64,000 bases of DNA from Skeletonema tropicum (Eukaryota; Bacillariophyta; Thalassiosirophyceae; Thalassiosirales; Thalassiosiraceae): positions 372,001 to 436,000 of the forward strand of contig CM074141.1 in the NCBI GenBank assembly GCA_037178625.1, given 5' to 3'. Each line of letters starts with the position of its first letter. Within the stretch, counting starts at the first letter, position 1. Shown here one piece after another: positions 22,605-31,607 of this stretch. The translations under genes were made by a program, and so were the position numbers. The notes under the pieces are model-generated. The model saw only the letters and a program-made list of their open reading frames with translations. It did no database searches and was not told the DNA's origin.

Positions 22605-22978
22605 GGCAGTTATGGGAGTTGGGGCGGTGTAGATTGGTCGGTAGGGTTAGCGGTTAGCGCGGTAAGTTGTGTCATGATGACGATCTCTGTGAGCTGTTTG
22701 GTCTGCTAGCTTAGTCGAGTCAACTAAGTACCGTACCTGTAATCTGGTTACAGGTACACAAACAACAAACAGCCAAAAACTGCCGATACCGAGAAAAGAG
22801 ATAAAAGCCCGACACAAAACAAAAAATACAATACATAAACCGAGCGAAGGAACGTGTCGGGCTCACTTCGTTGTTCGTTGCGTGGTATCGGTGCGGTGGC
22901 AATCAAATAACCTAAAGCCCCAAGCAATAAGGAATGATGGCGGATGCACGAGACGCTGATGATTAGATTTTTGTCTAC
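22605..22978. promoter_or_regulatory. Divergent intergenic region at the array edge, with conserved LRR-promoter block
   Basis: This region lies between the last array gene and LRR gene 1. GAGTCAACTAAGTACCGTA at 22717-22735 lies 199 bp upstream of the original LRR ATG (22934). A very similar block, AGTCAACTCAGTACCGTA in minus sense at 32787-32770, lies 203 bp upstream of the ATG of the intact LRR gene. Matching distance and orientation suggest a promoter element of the LRR family. The array gene upstream region in every unit also carries this block. No TATA box is convincing. Confidence 0.45.
22733..22757. repeat. Perfect 10-bp hairpin straddling the array boundary
   Basis: GTACCTGTAA (22733-22742) and TTACAGGTAC (22748-22757) are perfect reverse complements around the 5-nt loop TCTGG. 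The first six bases belong to the array unit. The array/non-array divergence point (22738/22739) falls inside the left arm. Confidence 0.7.
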
Positions 22979-23887
22979 ATGGGCGGCGATCAAGAAGTGC
23001 CCAGAGGTGTTCGACGTGCCAGAATTCATAGATCCGTCAAAATTATTCCTGCAAGGGCATTCCAAGCTCGGGGAAATCTAATTTATTTGGAGTTTCATGA
23101 TGAGATCGAAATCATTGAGGAGTATGCGTTCTATGGCTGCGAATCATTGAGGGGATGCATTAAATTGCTGGGCGTTGAGATCATCAAAATGGGGGCATTC
23201 TCTGATTGTATCGCCCTAACGGGTGTAGAATTTGGTAACATGCTGGAAACGATTGAAGCGTATGCATTCTACTACTGCAAGTCATTGAGAACTATTACAA
23301 TGTCATATGTGAGAACCATTGGATTCCGGGCGTTTTCATTTTGTTATGAGTTATTTGATGTGGAATTCGGTGAACGACTTGAAACAGTTGACGCAGACGC
23401 ATTTAATCACTGCAAAAATTTGAAACGAATCGTCTTGCCATTGAAAGACATTGCGATCCTATATGGTGTATTCGGTAACTGTCCCAGCTTTGTAACAGTG
23501 GATCTAGTTGCGGGGATCCACAGAACTGTCGCCTCTTTGCATATGGAAAGCTGGGGAATTGAAATGGAGGGAGAAATCAATCGAATCAATCAAGTACTAC
23601 CCGACACTTATCATTCTCAAAAGACTGCAGAAATACAGCATTGGATGGAATCAGTGATCCGCCGACTCAATCACTACAAGACTGAACACATCAAGATATT
23701 GAAGGAGGCGACAACTCTGCTTGAACTCGCTCTTTGGAAGGCAAATCTTGGTGACAACGAGGGAGTTGAGAGGGAGGGAGTAAGGACAACGAGGGGGAGT
23801 CGAAAGAGAGCAAGGAAAGAAATCTGTGTTACGTCTGGTGCAAGCATAGTGATCAAGAATGTGTTGCCGTTTCTCCTATTGGAATAA
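22979..23887 (+). CDS. BspA-like leucine-rich-repeat protein, copy 1 (N-terminally truncated by nonsense)
   Basis: 302 residues from the ATG at 22979. Residues about 20-180 form consecutive 22-24-residue BspA/LRR_5-type repeats (AFYGCESLRG, GAFSDCIALTGVEF, AFYYCKSLRTITM). A conserved C-terminal helical region follows (LHMESWGIEMEGEINRINQ, then LKEATTLLELALWKANL), ending in a basic RGSRKRARKE segment. The paralogues start earlier, with MMMAEARDDGDDEIFVYMGG and MAEARGDEHEIFVYMGG. Here the equivalent ATGs at 22934/22937 open a frame stopped by TAG at 22964-22966, where the paralogues have Glu. Translation could restart at 22979 with only about 15 residues lost. LRR_5 proteins usually mediate protein binding; the ligand is unknown. 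It may be functional or an early pseudogene. Confidence 0.65.
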   Translation: MGGDQEVPRGVRRARIHRSVKIIPARAFQARGNLIYLEFHDEIEIIEEYAFYGCESLRGCIKLLGVEIIKMGAFSDCIALTGVEFGNMLETIEAYAFYYCKSLRTITMSYVRTIGFRAFSFCYELFDVEFGERLETVDADAFNHCKNLKRIVLPLKDIAILYGVFGNCPSFVTVDLVAGIHRTVASLHMESWGIEMEGEINRINQVLPDTYHSQKTAEIQHWMESVIRRLNHYKTEHIKILKEATTLLELALWKANLGDNEGVEREGVRTTRGSRKRARKEICVTSGASIVIKNVLPFLLLE

Positions 23888-24646
23888 CATATCATAGTGT
23901 GTAATTATTTGCTTGCCATGTTTGCTGTAATGAGTTGTTTAGTAAACGAGTGCCATCAAAACAAGTGAAAACGAATTGTCATTGTATCAGAGTGTTCCGG
24001 CGAACTCTCATCTAATCCCTAGTTTTATGAACTATGTTATTGGGAGTAGAAATCACGAAGCGGTTAGAAATATTGTTCATAAGGATTTCGTTTAGGGCTA
24101 ATTGTATGCAATTCCATAATGATTGTTTCCATTGTGCCCACACTTCATGCGACTCCACATAAATACTCAAAAATGCCCCTCTAAAGACAGGTAGAGAAAG
24201 GAATTATGTAAAACCTTCCTCTTTCTACAACTGCTCCTTGATACAGCCCCGTTCTGCGATGAAAAAGGAAGAATGTTTAAATGGGCGCCGTGCAGTGTCA
24301 ATCCAAGTAAGTACAAGTGGATACAGTTCTAATGTTCAAAATTGTTGACCTAGATTGCTAATGGTTACTTCCATCCCTATCCATCCACCACAACACTACT
24401 TACAGCTTGATTTGTACAGGTACAGGTGCTACATCTCTGAAGTGTTTGACGAATAATCCTTCAAGAGTGAACCTACCACATCCATCTATGCGGCATTTGT
24501 ACCGTGAAGGTGTCCATCATCTCCCATTTCTCGGGAGTTGACTGATGAGTGATCGTTAGGAGATGGCACGCCGCTTGGAGTTGGAGTGCTCAGCATCATG
24601 TTGTTATGCCAAGATATCTAGGCTCGCCGTATTGTGCTCATATAAT
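23888..24646. other. Intergenic region, nothing recognised
   Basis: About 760 bp between the LRR copy 1 stop and the AP2 pseudogene. No open frame with family character, RNA gene or repeat was seen. It should hold the 3' ends of both convergent transcripts. Confidence 0.5.
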
Positions 24647-27041
24647 TCATTTCCGACCGAGCAAGCATTGACCTCTTTCAGTTGAGCCTCTCATATAAAT
24701 ATGATGGCCGGCAGCAGCCTCTGAGGCAGTATCACAATACTCGCCAATACACTTTTTCATTCCGTCGATGGTAACGACTGCTATCCATTTCTTCGTCGTT
24801 TGATTGAAATAGATGCCTTGAGAGTTTGACAACGTCAAAAAGACTTCACCTCTCTTGTACTTACATGTCTTGATATACTTGAATACAGCACGAGCGTAGT
24901 CAACAGCAGCTTCTTTCTCATCGTCATAATTGCCAATGTATTGATGCTTTCCATCGATGCGAATTTGAGCGCTCCATTTTTTGCTCGATGTTCTCCTACT
25001 CATTTCATCCAATCCTCGTCCATGTCATCTTTCTGCGTCTTGCCCACGTCCTCTTTCTGCGTCTCGTGCGCGTCCTCTTTCTGCATCTCGTCCAACGTGA
25101 GGCCAGCTTCTTTTGCCAAATCCTTCCTTGATTTGTTGCTATTCACCATTGTTTGAGAGAGAGACTTAGGTAACCCGTTTGCACTATCCCACTCCTGCAA
25201 TTTCTTCATGCTGCTGGTGGTACGACTCATGGAATCTTTGAGTTTTTCCATAAGCTCTGCAGGGTCAAGTTTGAGAATTTCAGGATCAGGTTTGTCTGGC
25301 AAAGGTATTTGAGCAGGACCAGCTTGTGGCTCGGGTTTCTTCTTCACCTTGTTCTTCGGTTTCTTCTTTGTGACTCTCCTGCTTACACCTTGGTACTCTG
25401 AAGAGCCACCCCTCGAATGCCATTTGAGAATTGGAAACTGCGGTGGGACATCCGTCAAATCGATATCTCTTTTAGCCCTCTTTCGATGTTTCATTCTTCG
25501 TTTTGCATGAAACACAGCGATACGTGCTTTGCGTTCATCCGGCAGATAAATTCCGACCCTGCCACCTTTGTTAGCGAGTTCCATTGGAAACCACACCTTT
25601 TCATCAGCAGACAAGGTTGTGCTGCGATTGCGATGTTTGCTTATTGTCTCGTGCTGAGATTGATTCAAAATTACTGCATTGTCGCGAAGTTTATCTTGGT
25701 GCGCCTCCTTCTGGGATGATGAGTGCATGATTTCTGCTTCATTATTGCATGATGTAAGAGCATAGTTCGCAGCAGCTTCTTCAACATTGTCATGACACCC
25801 AATAGAACGAAGGTTTCCATCGATTGTAATTGTCGCCATCCATTTATTGCTCGTTTCATCGAAGATAACACCTTTGCACTTTGAATCACCGCCACTGGCA
25901 TCGCTTTTGAGAACAGGCAACTGTGATGGGACATCGGCCAAATCGATTGCTTTTTGTTTACCGGGTCCGTATTTGAATGCGGCACGAGCGTAGTCAACAG
26001 CAGCTTCTTCTTCATCCTCATAATTGCCAATAAAATGATTCTTGCCGTCAACTCTAATTTGTGCCTTCCATTTGTTCCTCAGTTTATTGAATGATACACC
26101 AGGTGTACTTTGAAGCGCCGCCCTTGCCAACGCCTTTGAGAATAGGCGCCTGCGGTGGTACATCGGTCAAATCGATTAACTTTTGCCTATCTGATCTGTA
26201 CTTGAATGCGGCACGAGCGTAGTCAACAGCAGCTTCTTCTTCATCGTCATAATAGGCCAATAAAATGATTCTTTCCGTCAATTATAATTTGTGCCTGCCA
26301 TTTGTCGTACGTTTTAATGAAGCTAACACCTTTGTACTTTGAAGAACCAGCGCTCATGTTACTCATTATTGGTAATTGTCTCGGTACATCAGACAAATCG
26401 ATCACTCCTTGCGCCCTTGCCCTCTCGACTCTGCCAGCATCGTACTTGAATACAGCACGAGCGTAGTCAACAGCAGCTTCTTCTTCGTCATCATAGAAGC
26501 CAATACAGTGCATCTTTCCATGAAGACTTATCTGGGCCTTCCATTTGTTCCTCGCTTTCTTGAAGGTAATACCTTGATACTTTGGAGTGCCGTCCTTGCC
26601 GTTATTACTTCTGCTTCTGAGGATGGGCGCCTGCGGTGGGACATCGGTCAGATCGATGAATTTGTTAGCCCTCCTTCGTCGTTTCGTCTTTTCTGTGGTA
26701 TCACCTCTATCATCCATCAAAGGAGGGCGTTTCTCACCGGCATTATCGTTATTCTGTTGACGAGAGTCCTCTTCTTTCTCGTCGTCTGCTTTGCTATCGC
26801 TCGGTTTGCAGCGAAATGACATGTCATTATCATTACATGAATGTTCATCACATATTATTCCTCCGGCGGCAGCCTTGCTTAATCTCCCCTGGATGTCGCA
26901 TAGCTGAGTTGATATTATTTTGTAATCACCCGTCTCGGCGCCACATATTATCTCATCAGCATCGATGATGTCGTGTATTGACTGCTCCGCTGACGTCGCT
27001 TTCCCCTCCGGTGAAATACGAACAACAATTTTTGTTACCAT
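24647..27041 (-). pseudogene. Multi-AP2-domain protein gene, broken by frameshifts
   Basis: Read 27041 to 24647. The likely ATG at 27041 (MVTKIVVRISPEGKATS) matches the start of the intact paralogue at 55645. An acidic/basic N-terminus with EKRPPLMDDRGDTTEKTKRR is followed by repeated modules of a linker (FIDLTDVPPQAPIL type) plus an AP2 domain (SKYKGV..NKWKAQI..DGK..IG.YDDEEEAAVDYARA.FKY). I count about six AP2 modules, with a Lys/Pro and QKED-repeat insert near 25000-25400 before the last two. Frame breaks are one extra base near 26253, one extra base near 26100, and a frame change at 25000-25012 where one frame ends DMDEDWMK and the next begins just before RRTSSKKWSAQ. AP2 domains bind DNA in plant transcription factors. 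Here the gene looks decayed unless the breaks are sequencing errors. Confidence 0.75.
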
Positions 27042-27322
27042 GATGTCTCTTTGGTGATTTGATCTTGTCTTCCAGTTACTTGACGGATGCAATGCTACGA
27101 ATTGACCCTCCAGAGAGAGCCGCCTACTTTACGGATGGAATGTCCTGGTGGCTGGGCTAGCGTAGGTTAGCTCATGGCCTGTGTGTGTGCGTGGAAGTGG
27201 AAGTGACATAAGGTTTTTATTTGCTACGCACGCACGTTGCAATTTGTGCGTGATGAATCTATCAAGAATGTGTGGAATGACATCATGGTCGATGATGGAT
27301 TAATGGGTTATGGTTGGTAATA

Positions 27323-28353
27323 ATGGCCGAGGCACGAGGCGATGAGCATGAGATTTTTGTCTACATGGGCGGCAATCAAGAAGTGCCCCGACATGTTAGA
27401 CGTGCAAGGATTCATAAATCCGTCAAAAGTATTCCTGCACGGGCATTCCAGCGTCGTTATCAACTAATTTCTGTCGAGTTTCATGATGAGATCGAAACTG
27501 TTGAAGAGAGTGCGTTCAGTTACTGCTATTCTCTGAGGGGACCCATTAAATTGCTGGGCGTCAAAATCATCGAGGGGGGGGCATTCTATCATTGTAGCAC
27601 CCTAACAGGTGTAGAATTTGGTGACATGCTGGAAACGATTGAAGAGAGGGCATTCAACTACTGCTTTTCGTTGAGAACTATCAAAATGCCATCCGTGAGG
27701 ACCATTGGGGTACAGGCTTTTGAATATTGCACAGAGTTATCTGATGTGGAATTCGGTGAACGACTTGAAACAATACAATGCATGCGCATTCGTTACTGTA
27801 CTGGATACTGTACTGGATTGAATCGAATCGTCTTGCCATTGAAAGATAATATGCTGATCGGAGATTATGTATTCGACGAGTTGTCCCGAGACTTGTAAAC
27901 AGTGGATCTAGTCAGGGGGATCCACGAACACTGTTAGCCTCTCTTGCATATGAAGAGCTGGAGAAATGAAATGATGGACTGAAATCAATCGAATCAACCT
28001 TAGAAAGACAGGAGGAATACAGCAGTGGATGAGATCAGTCATCCGCAAACGTGATATCAATCAAGGTCTGCCCACTATTGCACATAATAAGAAGACCCGA
28101 GCTGTTAAGAGATGGATGAGATCAGTTATCCACCGACTCAATCAATATAAAGCTGAACACCTCAAGATGTTGAAGGAGGCTACAACCTTGCTTGAGCTTG
28201 CTCTTTGGAAGGCAAATCTTGATGGCAAAGAGTGAAATAAGAGGGGGGGATTAAGAAAAATGAGGAACAGTCGGGAGCGGGAGAGTGCAAGGGTTACGTC
28301 TGGTGCAAACATTGTGATTAAGAATGTGTTACCATATCTCCAATTGGAATGAC
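27323..28353 (+). pseudogene. BspA-like LRR protein, copy 2, decayed
   Basis: It starts MAEARGDEHEIFVYMGGNQE and keeps the LRR_5 repeats up to VFDELSRDL, where one extra base near 27878 (gacgagttgtcc against gatgagtgtcc in the intact copy) causes a stop at 27896-27898. A compensated pair of indels and a small tandem duplication (TACTGTACTGGATACTG) lie at 27775-27815. Downstream, the remaining family sequence is still legible in shifting frames: LASLAYEEL-like remnants, WMRSVIHRLNQYKAEHLK, EATTLLELALWKANL to 28235, and the terminal PYLQLE codons ending at 28353. It is clearly homologous to the intact copy at 31608-32567 but unable to encode full length. Confidence 0.85.
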
Positions 28354-28939
28354 ATGGTCGATGATGGATTAATTGGTTGTGGTTACTTATTTTCAAACAA
28401 CTTTTAGTAATGAGTGTCATCTACTTACAATGAAACTTGAACTCCAACTTTCTGGCATATAGTCCACTTCAGACGTGATAGCGAGCAACAAAACCTCAAG
28501 CAACAGTGCTATTTTGAACAAGAATTTTGAAGTAGATAGTGTTGTACTCTATCGGCAATCCAAAGATCTACGTCTTACCAAAGCCAGTCCTTAGCATCAT
28601 TGATATCTAATCTAATTAGCAGCTTAGCTCCGCTTAGCATGTATTTATCAATTCCCCCGTCATGGATCGTTATAAAAATGGGTATATATGTCGCCAAGGA
28701 GGAACTTACTGCTACTCTTCGTACACATACATAAAAAGGTTCTCATGATGCAATGAAACTCTGGAGATTTGTATTGAAAACATTAGCTACAATACTCTTG
28801 AGAGACGTTGTCTGGATTAGTTGTTCGCCAATGCTCGTTGTGCCCCGGATTACTTTCTCTAAAATTGGGGGGATTTGTCAATTAATCGACGAATACTGAA
28901 TACCTTTAGAATATATTATTCACTATGAAACGACGCCAA
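28354..28939. other. Intergenic; first part is LRR 3' flank shared with the inverted copy
   Basis: From about 28390 to 28520 the sequence (ACTTTTAGTAATGAGTG, then CATCTACTTACAATG and GTGATAGCGAGCAAC) matches the reverse complement of about 31440-31570 downstream of the intact LRR gene, so the duplication included 3' flank. The remainder to 28939 shows nothing recognisable. Confidence 0.6.
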
Positions 28940-30991
28940 CTACACCATTGCCAAGGAATCAACCCCCTCTTGCGAATAACCGACAGGCATCGCTACAACA
29001 AGCGAATCATCTCGTTGTTGTTTGGTCGCAGCTGCTGCCTGTTCCTTTGCCTCCTGTGCCTTAGCCCTGCGACTCTTCGCTCCATGTCTAATACACACTG
29101 ATCCGTCATGAGCTTGATTCATACAGCCTTCCGTTTCACAGAGTTTGACTCTTGCGCCGTGTTTGATGCATACTCCACTGTTGACAACATTATTCGTGCA
29201 TCCTTCAGCAGTGCACTTCTTGGCAGTTGCTCCATGCTTGATGCATACTCCTCCATTGATGGCATTGCTCGAACAGCCTTCAGCAGTGCACTTTCTGTGT
29301 AGAATATTAGCCCCATGTCTCTGGCACACGCCTCCACGCTGGGCATGATTAGTACAGCCTTCGGCCGAGCAAGTGACCTTGGCACCATGCTTCGTACAGA
29401 CTCCTCGTAATATAGCAATATTGTTGCAGCCCTCTGCCCCACAACGCTTGCGTTGTGCCCCATGCGTCGTGCATACCCCCCTGGCTCTCGCCATGTTCGT
29501 GCATCCTTCTGCGGAACACTCTTTTCGAGTTGACTTGACCTTCGCCCCATGTTTAATGCACACGCCACCAACCACTGCTTGATTTGTACAGTCAGCACTG
29601 TTGCATTTCTTTCGTGGTTGTTTTGCCCCGTGTTTCATGCACACTCCACCGGATTTGGCTTGAGTCGTACATCCTTCCACAGAGCAGTATTTGCGTTGAA
29701 CCTGTGCTCCGTGCCTCATGCATACGCCACTGTTGACAATGTGGTTTGTACACCCGTCCACGTTGCATTCACGTTTCTTTCTGGCTCTCTTTTTCTTTGG
29801 TGGAGTTGCAGAAGGTGGCTTTTGTTGTTCTTCTTCCTTTTCTTCTTTCGGAGATGGCTCCTTCCGCTTACTTGATGAGGTGGTTGTCGATACTTCGTTT
29901 TCGGTAAGGATCGGCGCGATGGGTAGAGGAGGAGGAATGTCAGCCTCGACGGGGATGCAAATTTCTGGCATCGTCGCCGCAGTAGGAATAGTAATAGTAA
30001 CAGCAGCAGCAGCTGTTGCATCTGCAGCAGTAGGAACAGTAGCATCAGCAACCGGAGTAGAAGTATCCACCCTCACCGTCACATGAGCAGCAGCATCACC
30101 ATAATGCTTTGCACAATACCCACCCTTCTGAACCTGTTTACTACACCCATCGACAACACATCGTCGAATCTTGGCACCATGCCTCTGACATAAGCCACTA
30201 TTAATCACAAACTTGGTACACCCATGAAATTTACAAATCTTCCTCTTCGCCCCATGAGTAATACACACTCCCCCATTGACCACTTGATTCTTACATCCAT
30301 CAAACTTACACAAACTCATCTTAGCCCCATGCCGTTGACACAATCCTCCCTTCTGAGCTTGCTTTGTACACCCTTCAACCGTACACCGTTTCAATTGTGC
30401 TCCATGTCTCACACATACCCCCCCCCTCACAGCCTTATGAGTACAATCCTTTGCTGCACAAATCTTCGGTCCGGCAACCTTGGCACCATGCCGCTTACAA
30501 AGTCCACCCTGTACGGCAATATTGGTACATTTTTGTTGTTGCTGTTGTTGACTCCCACCCGTCAACTCGGTAGTAAAACGACACGTCATTCGATCCTTCT
30601 TGATTTCTTTGGCACCATGTTTCCAACAGACACCCCCCGCAATCACTTGATTGGTACATGATTGTACACTGCATTGCTTGGCGGGAGCACCGTGTCGACG
30701 ACATTTGCCACGTGATATGGCGTGGTTGGTACAGTTTGCGGTGGTGCATGTATTGCGTTGCTTTTTTGGTTTGGTGGTGGTGGTGGTGCCGCCGGTGTCC
30801 TTCGTCTTTCGCTTATCGTTATCGCCGCCATCTAGATCCACTTCATTATTATTTGTAATCACCTTATCATCACCCGCAGTGCACGATGCGGAATCACGAT
30901 TGTCCGCTGAGGAAGAAGAAGATGTTGGATCCTCTACTTCTTTGTGCTTTGTCGTCGCGTTGGTAACTGATTTTGATTTTTTGACCGGCAT
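28940..30991 (-). CDS. Protein of 17 short Cys/His (CxxxxC...GGVCxxHGAK) repeats
   Basis: 683 residues, intact. The Ser/Asp/Lys-rich N-terminus (1-80) is followed by eight repeats (about 82-305), a Pro/Ala/Thr linker containing KRKEPSPKEEKEEEQQ and KKKRARKKR (about 305-410), and nine more repeats (about 411-650). The consensus is C-x4-C-[TNS]-x(7-8)-G-x-C-x2-HGA, about 24 residues per unit with a basic spacer. The third repeat has a QQQQQQ insert between its first two cysteines. The four conserved Cys/His suggest one metal ion per repeat. Repeats of this kind occur in stramenopile proteins and in plant proteins annotated as WRKY19-like; their role is not established and DNA or RNA binding is only plausible. 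The ATG at 30991 opens the frame. The gene lies between two inverted LRR copies. Confidence 0.85.
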   Translation of the reverse strand: MPVKKSKSVTNATTKHKEVEDPTSSSSSADNRDSASCTAGDDKVITNNNEVDLDGGDNDKRKTKDTGGTTTTTKPKKQRNTCTTANCTNHAISRGKCRRHGAPAKQCSVQSCTNQVIAGGVCWKHGAKEIKKDRMTCRFTTELTGGSQQQQQQKCTNIAVQGGLCKRHGAKVAGPKICAAKDCTHKAVRGGVCVRHGAQLKRCTVEGCTKQAQKGGLCQRHGAKMSLCKFDGCKNQVVNGGVCITHGAKRKICKFHGCTKFVINSGLCQRHGAKIRRCVVDGCSKQVQKGGYCAKHYGDAAAHVTVRVDTSTPVADATVPTAADATAAAAVTITIPTAATMPEICIPVEADIPPPLPIAPILTENEVSTTTSSSKRKEPSPKEEKEEEQQKPPSATPPKKKRARKKRECNVDGCTNHIVNSGVCMRHGAQVQRKYCSVEGCTTQAKSGGVCMKHGAKQPRKKCNSADCTNQAVVGGVCIKHGAKVKSTRKECSAEGCTNMARARGVCTTHGAQRKRCGAEGCNNIAILRGVCTKHGAKVTCSAEGCTNHAQRGGVCQRHGANILHRKCTAEGCSSNAINGGVCIKHGATAKKCTAEGCTNNVVNSGVCIKHGARVKLCETEGCMNQAHDGSVCIRHGAKSRRAKAQEAKEQAAAATKQQRDDSLVVAMPVGYSQEGVDSLAMV

Positions 30992-31607
30992 TGTGCTGAT
31001 TATCGATCACTTCTTGTTGTGTTCAGACATAATATTCAGCGGTCTGTCTCTTGACGGTCTTCTGAACAAATGACTTTTTTATCGATCGCTGAATAATAGC
31101 ATAAATAATGAAAGGAATAGGTTTCCCAAACAGTTATTCTGGTTGATTGAACAACATGCTCTCTGCCTCTTGTAGCTTGCTTTTCATCTTCATCGATGCG
31201 ATGTCAAAAATGAAAAATTTGACGTCTTCAGTCCCGGATGAAGACGATAAGACAGTCACATCCCATCTACTTATGAAAAACTATAAGATTGCACTACATA
31301 CTTCTTTTTACTTTCCCCTTCTGGCTTTAGAAGAGCACCAGTAGTTATATTGTACAAAGACCAATCAAAAGGACCCAAGCTGGTGTGTCCTTGATTGCAA
31401 GATTATCTACCATACCTTATTTAAACTTCATGAATTCTGATGTGATTTGATAACTATCATTGCTGAGGTTTGGTTGCTTGCTATCACATTTGGAGCTGAA
31501 AGATTGGAGTGAAGTTCAAATTTCAGTGTTTTGTAAGTAGATGGCACTCATTACTAAAGTTTTTTACTATATAAGCGACAATAAATTCCACTAATATCAT
31601 GATCATG
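30992..31607. other. Intergenic between Cys/His gene start and LRR copy 3 stop
   Basis: The part nearest 31607 (about 31440-31570) is LRR 3' flank, inverted relative to 28390-28520. The rest is AT-rich and no gene is supported; the small frames at 30651-31344 are antisense or random. Confidence 0.5.

Larger units (their letters stand above)
1..22738. repeat. Head-to-tail tandem array of a ~2.64-2.69 kb gene-bearing unit
   Basis: Taking the recurring string AAGATTCATATTTGG as the unit origin, units begin at 1, 2645, 5286, 7968, 10654, 13340, 16026, 18712 and 21398. Their lengths are 2644, 2641, 2682 and then five times exactly 2686 bp, and the last is cut off after about 1.34 kb. Position 1 is itself mid-array, so more units may lie to the left. 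Each unit has one minus-strand gene and about 1.5 kb of conserved spacer. Units 1-2 share a shorter spacer, lacking about 37 bp present near 6630, and longer CAG runs. Units 3-9 form a second, far more homogeneous class. The right edge is at 22738/22739, where the unit continuation is replaced by unrelated sequence. Confidence 0.97.

Noticed and set aside
1..22738. Array as ribosomal, histone or satellite repeat
   Set aside because: No rRNA or histone sequence was recognised, and each unit has a long open frame with an ATG conserved in all copies.
29108..30661. Plus-strand frames across the Cys/His gene
   Set aside because: Antisense shadows of a highly repetitive coding sequence.
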